From an uncultured Spirochaetales bacterium (GTDB lineage: Bacteria > Spirochaetota > Spirochaetia > Sphaerochaetales > Sphaerochaetaceae), in the NCBI GenBank assembly GCA_949299185.1, contig CASFZR010000010.1, positions 1 through 42,627 on the forward strand: 42,627 nt of DNA, given 5' to 3'. Positions 23,002 through 30,251 of the stretch are shown in pieces; within the stretch, counting starts at the first letter, position 1, and each line of letters begins with the position of its first letter. The position numbers and the translations under genes were made by a program. The notes beneath the pieces were generated by a model. That model was not told the DNA's origin. It saw only the letters and a program-made list of their open reading frames with translations, and did no database searches.

Positions 23002-23565
23002 TCAGATTCCTTCCATCATATGCTCTATGAGTATCCGAAGGGCTATGAGGATGAGTATCACGCCACCGGCGATCTCAGAGCCTGTCCGGAAGCGCTCTCC
23101 AAGCTTAGATCCGGCCATCACCGCGAACGCAGAGAGAACGAAGGTGGTGATGCCGATGAAGGTAACCGCCGGTATGATCGCGCTATTCACGGCGGCAAGG
23201 GCGACGCCTGAGGCAAGGGCATCAATGCTTGTGGCGACAGCAAGAGGAAGCATCGCGCGGACGGATATCGAATCGTTCTGGTCCTCTTCCTCCGCAGAGA
23301 GCGACTCACGTATCATATTCCCTCCGATCATGGCGAGGAGGATGAATGCGACCCAATGATCGAAGCGCTGGATGTATGACTCGAACTGCACGCCGAGAAC
23401 GTATCCGATAAGAGGCATGAGCGCCTGGAAGGCTCCGAACCATAGCCCGACTACAAGCGCGGAAGAAAGCCTGGGACGGCCAAGGGCAAGCCCCTTGCAG
23501 ATAGCGACAGCGAAAGCGTCCATGCTGAGTCCCACAGCAAGGACGAATGTTTCAAATAGACCCAT
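23002..23565 (-). CDS. mntP: Manganese efflux pump MntP
   Basis: A 187-residue inner-membrane exporter of the MntP (DUF204) family with six predicted transmembrane helices in two repeats. The repeated acidic motifs are visible: LSMDAFAVAICKGLALG in the first half and ATSIDALASGVALAAVN in the second, with the Asp residues expected to bind Mn. The gene lies 48 bp downstream of the flavodiiron gene on the same strand with a hairpin between. There is no room for the usual yybP-ykoY manganese riboswitch directly upstream, so it may rely on read-through from the flavodiiron promoter. Confidence 0.93.
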   Translation of the reverse strand: MGLFETFVLAVGLSMDAFAVAICKGLALGRPRLSSALVVGLWFGAFQALMPLIGYVLGVQFESYIQRFDHWVAFILLAMIGGNMIRESLSAEEEDQNDSISVRAMLPLAVATSIDALASGVALAAVNSAIIPAVTFIGITTFVLSAFAVMAGSKLGERFRTGSEIAGGVILILIALRILIEHMMEGI

Positions 23566-23586
23566 AGATAACCCTTAATCATCGAA

Positions 23587-23608
23587 GAAGGCGGGATGCC
23601 CCGCCTTC
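23587..23608 (-). terminator. Hairpin between flavodiiron and mntP genes
   Basis: A perfect 9-bp stem, GAAGGCGGG (23587-23595) with CCCGCCTTC (23600-23608), and a 4-base loop. On the minus strand only a short CTTC follows, so termination is probably partial. Confidence 0.6.
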
Positions 23609-23613
23609 ATGTG

Positions 23614-24819
23614 TCAGCCCTTCACGCTTGCTGCAAGCTTGTCGGCGATCTCCGTCATGGCTCCCAGCTGCTCCTCCTTAAGAGAGGACTTGATGGAGAG
23701 CGTCGGGGATATCAGCCGGATATCCTTCATTCCGTAGAAGGCCTCTGTGAGCTTCTTTCCCGCAGAGAGGGCCCAGGTGCCATTCTCTATGACGACAACG
23801 TCCCTGTTCTGGAACGCATGGGCCTTAAGCTCCGAGACAAGCATCTCGATCTTCGGGAAGATCTCGGCGTTGTACGTCGGAGAGGCGATGACGATCGTAC
23901 TGTAGCGGAAGCACTCGGAAACAAGCACGGAGACATCGGTCTTGGACGCATCGTACATATGGATATTCCTGACGCCCCTGTCAGCGGCAAGGGAGGCAAG
24001 CTTATCCATCGCCCAGGCCGTATCGCCATAGATCGAGGAATAGATGATCAGGAGTCCCCTTTCCTCTGGCACGTAACCGGCCCATGTGGAGTACTTATCG
24101 ATGAACCAGGAGATATCCTTCCTCCAGATCGGACCATGGAGCGGACAGATCATCTTGATAGGAAGAGCAGCGGCCTTCTTGAGCGTGTTCGTCACCTGCA
24201 CGCCGTACTTGCCTACGATGTTGATATAATACCTTCTCGCATCATCGAGCCATTCCTTCTCGAACTCGACCTCATCGGCATAGAGATTGCCGGCGAGGGC
24301 TCCGAATGTGCCGAAGGCATCGGCTGAGAAGAGGATGCCGCTCTGGCTGTCGAACGCGACCATGACCTCAGGCCAATGGACCATCGGGGCGAAGACGAAG
24401 GTGAAACTGTGCCTTCCTGTAGTGAGCGTCTCCCCGTCCTTCACCAGCACCGCGTGGCTATCTACATCGAAGGTATAGAACTGCTTGATCATCTGGATCG
24501 TCTTGGCGTTTCCGACGATCTTCACATCCGGATAGCGCAGTACCAGCTCAGCGATGACCGAGCAATGGTCAGGCTCCATATGATTGACCACTAGGTAATC
24601 AAGGGCACGGCCAGAGAGAGCCGCCTCGACGTTCTCCAGGAACTCCCTCGAAACCGAATGATCGACCGTATCGAGAAGCACAGTCTTCTCATCAAGCACG
24701 ATATATGAGTTATAGCTTACGCCGCGCTCTATCGGATAGACATTCTCGAACAGGGCAAGACGCCTGTCACTAGCACCGACATAGAAGATATCCTCAGTGA
24801 TTTTCCTTACGTTATGCAT
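23614..24819 (-). CDS. Flavodiiron protein (A-type, FprA-like) O2/NO reductase
   Basis: A 401-residue two-domain enzyme of usual A-type length. The metallo-beta-lactamase-like domain keeps all diiron ligands: H80, E82 and D84 (NHMEPDH), H148 (MVHWPE), D167 (FSADAFG) and H228 (CPLHGP). The C-terminal flavodoxin domain begins near residue 255 with the FMN loop YSSIYGDTAWAMD and continues through ASPTYNAEIFP and ENGTWALSAGKK. It reduces O2 to water or NO to N2O in the cytoplasm and so protects an anaerobe from oxygen or nitrosative stress. A direct repeat upstream (24910-24942) could be a regulator site. mntP follows, linking oxygen defence and manganese export. Confidence 0.94.
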   Translation of the reverse strand: MHNVRKITEDIFYVGASDRRLALFENVYPIERGVSYNSYIVLDEKTVLLDTVDHSVSREFLENVEAALSGRALDYLVVNHMEPDHCSVIAELVLRYPDVKIVGNAKTIQMIKQFYTFDVDSHAVLVKDGETLTTGRHSFTFVFAPMVHWPEVMVAFDSQSGILFSADAFGTFGALAGNLYADEVEFEKEWLDDARRYYINIVGKYGVQVTNTLKKAAALPIKMICPLHGPIWRKDISWFIDKYSTWAGYVPEERGLLIIYSSIYGDTAWAMDKLASLAADRGVRNIHMYDASKTDVSVLVSECFRYSTIVIASPTYNAEIFPKIEMLVSELKAHAFQNRDVVVIENGTWALSAGKKLTEAFYGMKDIRLISPTLSIKSSLKEEQLGAMTEIADKLAASVKG

Positions 24820-24909
24820 ATTGAATCTCCGCTAGTGATGATAACGAAAAGGGAGGCAAGTCGGCAAGGCCGCTGCTGAAGGATTCACCCTCTATCACCC
24901 TGCATGACA

Positions 24910-24942
24910 TTTTCTCATACATCACTCTTTTCTCATGCATCA
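24910..24942 (-). repeat. Tandem 15-bp direct repeat upstream of the flavodiiron gene
   Basis: TTTTCTCATACATCA (24910-24924) and TTTTCTCATGCATCA (24928-24942) differ at one position and are 18 bp apart, start to start. They lie about 90-120 bp before the flavodiiron ATG. Possible regulator binding sites. The rest of the 253-bp gap (24820-25072) holds a terminator and nothing else that I recognise. Confidence 0.5.
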
Positions 24943-25019
24943 TGTATAAAAATCACAATGATTGCACCTATAAGGTATGATTTTGCTTGACATAATATAC
25001 CTCTGACGATAGGGTAAGG

Positions 25020-25035
25020 AAAAAGGCACTGCCTT
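25020..25035 (-). terminator. Intrinsic terminator of the acetyltransferase gene
   Basis: On the minus strand AAGGC-AGT-GCCTT is followed directly by three more T (T5 in all). A GC-rich CTCCC/GGGAG pairing lies just before it. It is 38 bp after the acetyltransferase stop. Confidence 0.6.
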
Positions 25036-25072
25036 CTCCCGGAGTGGTCCCCCCTCTCAGGGAGTTTCTTTT

Positions 25073-25519
25073 CTATATGGGCCGCCTCAGATATACCATA
25101 TCCTCAAGCACTACCCCGCCCTCGACTATCTCATGGTCATAGTTCTTGGTGAAGAAGCCCTTTATGACGTGGGAGCGCACGAAGCCGCAGCGCTCATAGA
25201 AGGGAATCGTAAGCGGGCTGTCTCCCGTACCTACCTGAAGGACATCATAGCGGTCACGATACCTTCTCACGACCTCCTCGATCAAGGCGCGTCCATACCC
25301 CATCCTGCGACTCTCAGGATAGATGACCAGATTCTTGATCTCCAGGATTCCTTCCCCTTCATCAGTAACGATACAGAGCCCTCTGGGAATATGATCCATG
25401 AGAAGGAGCATATCGCCACGGCCTATGTACCTTCCCACCATCTCCTCGCTCTCGTCAGCCATAAGGAGGAAGGAAAGATAACGATGCCTATCAGGAATAA
25501 CTACTTCTATGATCTCCAT
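25073..25519 (-). CDS. GNAT-family N-acetyltransferase
   Basis: A 148-residue acetyl-CoA-dependent acetyltransferase. The core shows strand 4 (ILEIKNLVIYPESRRMGYGRALIEEV) with the pyrophosphate-binding R-R-M-G-Y-G-R loop, then LQVGTGDSPLTIPFYERCGF, the usual C-terminal pattern of GNAT enzymes. The acceptor is unknown. Its start lies only 14 bp from the start of the divergent methyltransferase gene, so the promoters must overlap with each other's coding regions. Confidence 0.87.
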   Translation of the reverse strand: MEIIEVVIPDRHRYLSFLLMADESEEMVGRYIGRGDMLLLMDHIPRGLCIVTDEGEGILEIKNLVIYPESRRMGYGRALIEEVVRRYRDRYDVLQVGTGDSPLTIPFYERCGFVRSHVIKGFFTKNYDHEIVEGGVVLEDMVYLRRPI

Positions 25520-25533
25520 ATGGGGAGCTTATC

Positions 25534-26274
25534 ATGAAAGGACGCATATGTGATAATACGGCAGTGAACGTATATGATGATGAGACCTTCTTCTCCTCGT
25601 ACATCGCGCTGAGGGAAGGAGTGAACTACAACGACCTCCTAGAGACCCCTGCGATGCTATCCCTCCTGGGAAGCGTGGAGGGAAAGGATATCCTCGACCT
25701 CGGCTGCGGTTTCGGCAAGACATCACGGGCGCTTATCGATCTCGGGGCACGAAAGGTTACAGCTATAGACTCATCGGAGAGGATGCTGGCAAAGGCCCGG
25801 AATGAATATGGCCACGGAAGGATCGAGTATATGCGCCTTCCATTGGAGGAACTCGATCGTATCGAAAGCTCGTTCGATGTGGCATATAGCTCTCTGACAT
25901 TCCATTACATCGCGGACTTCAGGAAGCTTCTTAATGATATCAGAAGGCTGCTGAAGGACGGTAGCATGCTCCTATTCTCGCAGGAGCATCCGATATCCAC
26001 CGCAGACTACGATGGCTACTGGAATGAAGAGAACTCAGCATATACGTTCTCTGGATATCTAAAGGAGGGCAAGCGAGAGTCGAGATGGTTCGTTGATGGC
26101 GTCAGGACGTATCATAGGACGATGGGAACGATCATCACAGCGCTCTCGGAGTGCGGCTTCCGCGTCGATGCGGTCTTAGAGCCGGCGCCCTCTCAAGAAG
26201 CCATAAAGGCATTGCCTCGGATCCAGAGGGAGCTGGAGAAACCCTCATTCCTTATAGTAAGGGCATCGGTGTGA
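25534..26274 (+). CDS. Class I SAM-dependent methyltransferase
   Basis: A 246-residue methyltransferase of the UbiE/type 11 group. Motif I is DILDLGCGFGKTSRAL (residues about 53-68), followed by the acidic ribose-binding end of strand 2 (VTAIDSSERML), motif IV (SFDVAYSSLTFHYIADF) and the post-motif LLKDGSMLLFSQEHPI. The TADYDGYW and YHRTMGTII blocks are found in small-molecule methyltransferases annotated without a known substrate. It is divergent from the GNAT gene with overlapping control regions and ends 19 bp before the stop of the convergent yafQ gene. Confidence 0.88.
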   Translation: MKGRICDNTAVNVYDDETFFSSYIALREGVNYNDLLETPAMLSLLGSVEGKDILDLGCGFGKTSRALIDLGARKVTAIDSSERMLAKARNEYGHGRIEYMRLPLEELDRIESSFDVAYSSLTFHYIADFRKLLNDIRRLLKDGSMLLFSQEHPISTADYDGYWNEENSAYTFSGYLKEGKRESRWFVDGVRTYHRTMGTIITALSECGFRVDAVLEPAPSQEAIKALPRIQRELEKPSFLIVRASV

Positions 26275-26293
26275 ATGATACGATACCACGCAA

Positions 26294-26569
26294 TCAGAAC
26301 AGATCACTATGAGAACCGCTCCTAGTGAGATACAGGATAAGCTCTCTATCATAAATCTCATATATCAATAACCAATTCGGTGAGATATGGCACTCCCTAC
26401 ATCCTGCTAATTTCCCTGAAAGCTGATGATCACGATTCTTCTCTGGTAAAGCCGTACCATCAGCAAGCTTCTTTACCACATCAGTAAGCAGTAATATGTC
26501 ATATCCTCTTTTCTGGAGACGCTTAAGGTCCTTCCGGAATCTGGTAGTAGGTACTATCTCATACTTCAT
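26294..26569 (-). CDS. yafQ: YafQ-family mRNA interferase toxin
   Basis: A 91-residue RelE-superfamily toxin, which would cut mRNA on the ribosome. The YafQ-specific layout is clear: H48 in RDHQLSGKLAG, H61 in CRECHISPNWLLIYEI and H87 in SGSHSDLF, corresponding to E. coli YafQ H50, H63 and H87. The catalytic Asp67 of E. coli YafQ (in the HxEPD motif) is Asn65 here, so the toxin may be weakened. It overlaps the upstream dinJ gene by 4 bp, the normal antitoxin-first order of this system, and shares its promoter. Confidence 0.9.
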   Translation of the reverse strand: MKYEIVPTTRFRKDLKRLQKRGYDILLLTDVVKKLADGTALPEKNRDHQLSGKLAGCRECHISPNWLLIYEIYDRELILYLTRSGSHSDLF

Positions 26570-26841
26570 GAGAGGATATCATTCACCATCTCATCGACAT
26601 CTGCATATCTCTTTCCAAGGGATGGATCGGCCTTCATCTGCCTTACCTCATTGATAGCCTCGATCGTCTCGGCATTGGGATTCTCTCCACTGATCTCAAA
26701 TGGGATCCTATACTCTCGAACGGCCTTGCGGGCGAAGATATTAAACGCAGCCGACATGGTCAGGCCCATATCAGAGCAGAAGGATTCGAATTGCCGCTTC
26801 AGATCAGCATCCATACGGATGTTCACATTAGTATTCGCCAT
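26566..26841 (-). CDS. dinJ: DinJ/RelB-family antitoxin
   Basis: A 91-residue antitoxin with an N-terminal ribbon-helix-helix (TNVNIRMDADLKRQFESFC, GLTMSAAFNIFARKAV) and a C-terminal helix region ending in YADVDEMVNDIL that should wrap YafQ. The dimer binds DNA and represses the operon. GGGAG precedes the ATG. A perfect palindrome covering the -35 box lies 30-50 bp upstream and is the likely operator. Confidence 0.92.
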   Translation of the reverse strand: MANTNVNIRMDADLKRQFESFCSDMGLTMSAAFNIFARKAVREYRIPFEISGENPNAETIEAINEVRQMKADPSLGKRYADVDEMVNDILS

Positions 26842-26859
26842 ATTGCACTCCCATGCACA

Positions 26860-26891
26860 TATATAGCATATTTATTGACATTGTCAATAAA
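26860..26891 (-). promoter_or_regulatory. Promoter and palindromic operator of dinJ-yafQ
   Basis: TTTATTGACA (26871-26880), one T, then TGTCAATAAA (26882-26891): perfect 10-bp arms. The minus-strand -35 TTGACA (26887-26882) is inside the palindrome and a TATATA box (26865-26860) follows after 16 bp. A DinJ-YafQ complex bound here would block RNA polymerase. Confidence 0.7.
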
Positions 26892-27061
26892 ATACAATGA
26901 TTTGCCTGAATAAAGTAATGATAATCACATTACTAACCATAAGATTCCTATTCGGATATCATGAGACCAAGAGCCATCTCACGGACGGGATCACACGGCA
27001 GATTACTCGGAATATTCTCTAAAAATTCCTAGTCTAACTCGGAATTTTCAGATATAATTCC
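26892..27061. other. Spacer between dinJ and the DUF4143 ATPase gene
   Basis: Holds a near-consensus -10 box TATAAT (27053-27058) with a poor -35, and two CTCGGAAT-A/T-TTC elements (27006-27017 and 27038-27049). CGGAATT (27040-27046) also pairs with AATTCCG (27056-27062) to flank the -10. These could bind a regulator of the ATPase gene. No small gene seen. Confidence 0.35.
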
Positions 27062-27075
27062 GACAGGAGGCTGTC
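27062..27075 (+). promoter_or_regulatory. Ribosome binding site inside a small hairpin
   Basis: GACAG (27062-27066) and CTGTC (27071-27075) form a 5-bp stem whose loop and 5' arm contain AGGAGG, the ribosome site of the ATPase gene that starts 2 bases later. Folding would lower its translation. Confidence 0.5.
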
Positions 27076-27077
27076 AA

Positions 27078-28241
27078 ATGGAATACATCAGGCGGGCACT
27101 TGATATCGAGAAGCAGCTGGAAGAAAGCTCCCTTTTCCTCTTCGGGCCGAGGATGACGGGAAAGACATCATATATAGAGAACGAGCTTCAGAGGAAGGCC
27201 ATACTCTCAATAACATTCCTTGATGGGGATACGCTTGATGCGTTCCGTCGCAATCCTGTCCTCTTGAGATCCATGCTGAATGGAAAGACTGAAGGCTTTG
27301 TCATCGTTGATGAGGTCCAGCTCTTTCCTCCTGTACTCCTCGACATCCAGCACATCATGACCCATAGTGATATCCGATTCCTGCTCACAGGCTCCAGCGC
27401 AAGACGGCTCAGGAAAAGCGGCAGCAACCTTCTTGGCGGAAGGGCAGGCATCGTATCCATGCATCCCCTTGTCTGGAGGGAAATCAGAGACAGGAATCCT
27501 GATCTTGATTCGATCTTCGCATCGGGGATGCTTCCCAAGGCCTTCATGGCCAGATCACATCAGCTACAACTGAGGAATTATGTCAGAGGCTATCTTGATA
27601 ACGAAATCGCGGCAGAGGGCGAAAGACGCAACCTTGAAGCCTTCAGCAGCTTCCTCACCTTCGCCGCTTCAGAGAATACAGAGCTGATGAACTTCTCCAA
27701 TGTATCTAGGGATATCGGCATGTCGGCAGATACCATCAAGGAATGGTATCAGATACTTGTAGACACATTCATCGGCTACTATCTCAGACCATACAGGAAA
27801 GGCTCGAAGAGGATTCCTGTGAATACATCCAAGTTCTATTTCTTCGATGTCGGAGTCGCAAGGGCAGCGGCAAGGATGCCCGTTCCGACAGAAACGATGA
27901 CCGAATACGGAAAGATGTTCGAGAACTACATCTTCATGGAACTGAAGGCCTACATCGACTACAGCATGACAGATGATGAGCTTTACTTCTGGCGGACACG
28001 TGAAGGCTATGAGGTGGATTTCGTCATCGAGCATAAAGTGGCCATTGAGGTGAAGTCATCAAAAAACATCACGGGCAAAGAACTCAAGGGATTAAGGACA
28101 TTCATGGAGGAGAATGCCGTGACTGACCACATCATAGTGTGCCGTGAGCTTTTTGAACGAACTACAGAGGATGGAATCAGGATAATGCCGTGGAAGCTGT
28201 TTCTAGACAGGCTCTGGAATGGTGAGATAATAGTTCAATGA
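27078..28241 (+). CDS. AAA-type ATPase with C-terminal DUF4143 (nuclease-like) domain
   Basis: A 387-residue protein of the AAA_14/DUF4143 group. Walker A is GPRMTGKT (23-30), Walker B is FVIVDEVQ (D78-E79) and sensor 1 is FLLTGSSARRL (101-111). The C-terminal domain ends with the PD-(D/E)xK-like pattern EVDFVIEHKVAIEVKSSK near residues 325-345. These proteins are common in gut anaerobes, often in many copies, and their role is not established; suggestions include mobile-element or toxin-like functions. It stands alone next to a toxin-antitoxin pair, and its ribosome site lies within a small hairpin. Confidence 0.9.
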   Translation: MEYIRRALDIEKQLEESSLFLFGPRMTGKTSYIENELQRKAILSITFLDGDTLDAFRRNPVLLRSMLNGKTEGFVIVDEVQLFPPVLLDIQHIMTHSDIRFLLTGSSARRLRKSGSNLLGGRAGIVSMHPLVWREIRDRNPDLDSIFASGMLPKAFMARSHQLQLRNYVRGYLDNEIAAEGERRNLEAFSSFLTFAASENTELMNFSNVSRDIGMSADTIKEWYQILVDTFIGYYLRPYRKGSKRIPVNTSKFYFFDVGVARAAARMPVPTETMTEYGKMFENYIFMELKAYIDYSMTDDELYFWRTREGYEVDFVIEHKVAIEVKSSKNITGKELKGLRTFMEENAVTDHIIVCRELFERTTEDGIRIMPWKLFLDRLWNGEIIVQ

Positions 28242-28290
28242 TCGATTCACATCAATCTTGATTTGATTCTAGACATAAGTAATTGTATAA

Positions 28291-28329
28291 CCATCATTCC
28301 CTATAGCTTAATGATATAAGAAATGATGG
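28291..28329. repeat. Inverted repeat between convergent ATPase and tolC-like genes
   Basis: CCATCATT (28291-28298) and AATGATGG (28322-28329) pair with a 23-base spacer. It lies in the 102-bp gap between convergent stops and may act as a weak two-way terminator. Confidence 0.35.
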
Positions 28330-28343
28330 CTTAGATATGATTA

Positions 28344-29774
28344 TCATTCAGCTATGCTATCGTTTACCATTCCATCGGTTATCATAGGGAGCCTATCTGG
28401 ATCAAGGCCTGTGAGATAGTAGAGCGTATAGCAGTTCTGGAAGAGGCTCATCCTTTCGGTAAGGAGCATGATCTCCTCCTCCAGAAGCGCAAGGCGGGCC
28501 GTGAGGATATCGCTGTCGGAGGCGCTTCCAAGCTCCTTCTCCATCTGGGCCTTCTCCACCTTATTCCTCTCGTTCTCCACCTTCAGCTCCTGATAGCTGA
28601 TCTTCGCATAGGAGAGATCCATCGCGCTGTAGGCGTCTACCACGGCGCTCTCCAGCGCATCCACGGCTGCATCGCGATCGGCATCACTAGCCGCCATCTG
28701 GCTCTCCATGCGGTCGATGTTGTTGAGGATCTTGCCTCCATCCCAGAGCGTCGTCTTGAACGCGACGGTTATCATGAGGTTCCAGTCATCCTTGCGGGAC
28801 CAGTTCTTCTCGATGAAGGGGAAGCGTGATCCGCCATAGCTCGCGGAGAGCTGGAGTGCAAGATCAGGAATCCCATACATCGATGCACCGGCGATCTTCC
28901 TGCCATACTCCAGAGCCTCCCGAGAACGGGAAAGCATCTGCAGCGCAGGCGATGACGGGTCGGTGGCAAGTTCCACGAGGGACTCCACAGGATAGGACAG
29001 GAGGGCCGAGGCGTCCGTCATGTCTGGCTCGTATGAGATATCCTCACACTCAAGCTCATCAAGCCCGGTAAGCGTCCTCACTCCCTGGAGTATCGAGGCC
29101 TTCTGCCCCTCAAGCTCCTTCTTCGAGATATCTGCCTGCTTCGCCTCGATCTCCGCGTCAAGCACATCAGAGCTGAGTACGGCACCCTCTTCCTCTCCTG
29201 AGCGCGCTATGCCGACAAGGGATTCCGTGGTATCGATCGTCTCATCGAGGAGGCCTTCGACCTGATCGATATAGTACAGCGCTGAGAGGCGCACCTTAAG
29301 CTCCGCTATGAGCTGGTTCTCCTTATCATCCCTCTGCAGCGCCCTGGCCTTCGCCACAGCCTCATAGAGATGGACGGAGTTGGTTATCTTCCCCCAGGTG
29401 ACAAGCGGCTGCGTCACCGAGAGCGAGGCATTGTAGTAGGTGCTTTCCATGCCATCATAGATCGTCAGGTCATAGCCCTGCGGAAGCGGCGGACGTCCGA
29501 TCTGGGCGAGGATATCATTGGTGTTTATCGTGATATCATCGATGAGGGGATTCGGCATGTACATGCCCATCAGCGTCAGCTCCACAGTCGGCTGATAAGC
29601 CGCCTTGGCATCCTTGACGTCAAGCCGGCTCTGCACCACGTCCTCATCGGCCTTCCTCAGCTCGGCGTTGTTCACCTCCATGGCCCCGATAAGCGCATCG
29701 AGCGTATAGGCCGAGGCATGGAGAGGCAGCATGGAGATAAGAAGGATCAGCATGATCCATCCGATCTTTCTCAT
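28344..29774 (-). CDS. TolC-like outer membrane efflux protein
   Basis: A 476-residue outer-membrane channel protein. The signal peptide is MRKIGWIMLILLISMLPLHASA. Two OEP repeats follow: an N-terminal block with NNAELRKADEDVVQSRLDVKDAKAAYQPTVEL and TQPLVTWGKI, and a C-terminal block with RKDDWNLMITVAFKTTLWDGGKI and a long coiled-coil region from about residue 365 to 450. Trimers form the exit duct of tripartite pumps. It is the last gene of the RND operon, 6 bp after the lipoprotein gene, so it is most likely the dedicated exit channel of this pump. Confidence 0.9.
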   Translation of the reverse strand: MRKIGWIMLILLISMLPLHASAYTLDALIGAMEVNNAELRKADEDVVQSRLDVKDAKAAYQPTVELTLMGMYMPNPLIDDITINTNDILAQIGRPPLPQGYDLTIYDGMESTYYNASLSVTQPLVTWGKITNSVHLYEAVAKARALQRDDKENQLIAELKVRLSALYYIDQVEGLLDETIDTTESLVGIARSGEEEGAVLSSDVLDAEIEAKQADISKKELEGQKASILQGVRTLTGLDELECEDISYEPDMTDASALLSYPVESLVELATDPSSPALQMLSRSREALEYGRKIAGASMYGIPDLALQLSASYGGSRFPFIEKNWSRKDDWNLMITVAFKTTLWDGGKILNNIDRMESQMAASDADRDAAVDALESAVVDAYSAMDLSYAKISYQELKVENERNKVEKAQMEKELGSASDSDILTARLALLEEEIMLLTERMSLFQNCYTLYYLTGLDPDRLPMITDGMVNDSIAE

Positions 29775-29780
29775 AGGCCA

Positions 29781-30251
29781 CTACTCCGAGAAATCGATGA
29801 CGACGGATGCCGGATGCCCGCTGTATGATGATACCCTTACCCCATCTCCGCCGGGTTCGATCGCCGTACGCGTGCCATCGACTGCGAGGAAGTAGTAGGT
29901 GTTCCTGTCATAATCCTCCCCGTATTCAGGACTCCGCGTCTCCCAGATCACGCCGAAGCTGAACGGCCAGCCAGCGCTTTCGGAAGGAATCGTGACCCCG
30001 CCTATGCTACCGCCATCGCTCTCCACGCTGTATACGGAGGCCCTGTCGTAGTAGCCTGACACGCTCTTTCCGGCAGATGCGTCGGCGATGGCTGCATCGC
30101 GCGCACTCCTTGATTCGAAGATATAGACATCGACATGCTCTCCGGTGGCATTTACCACCGTGCCATCGATATATCCTGTATAGACATATGAACACGAGAC
30201 GGCCAAGGCCGCGAGCAGGAGCGCCAGAGCGCCCCTCATGATATGCTTCAT
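29781..30251 (-). CDS. Unknown lipoprotein encoded inside the RND efflux operon
   Basis: A 156-residue protein from the chosen start with a lipoprotein signal peptide (MRGALALLLAALAVSC, lipobox LAVSC). The mature part is rich in Ser, Gly, Tyr and Asp and looks beta-stranded (VYTGYIDGTVVNATGEHVDVYIF at the front, VRVSSYSGHPASVVIDF at the end). I recognise no family. The ATG at 30251 overlaps the RND stop as ATGA and has AGGAGG before it, so it is preferred to an upstream start. Its place between the pump and the outer-membrane channel suggests an accessory or envelope-anchoring part of the efflux complex. This is inference from position only. Confidence 0.75.
   Translation of the reverse strand: MKHIMRGALALLLAALAVSCSYVYTGYIDGTVVNATGEHVDVYIFESRSARDAAIADASAGKSVSGYYDRASVYSVESDGGSIGGVTIPSESAGWPFSFGVIWETRSPEYGEDYDRNTYYFLAVDGTRTAIEPGGDGVRVSSYSGHPASVVIDFSE

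Noticed and set aside
23566..23613. yybP-ykoY manganese riboswitch before mntP
   Set aside because: Only 48 bp are available and they are occupied by a simple hairpin.
24987..25020. A plus-strand promoter from the TTGACA at 24987-24992
   Set aside because: No good -10 box at the right distance and no plus-strand gene until 25534, with an opposite-strand gene in between.
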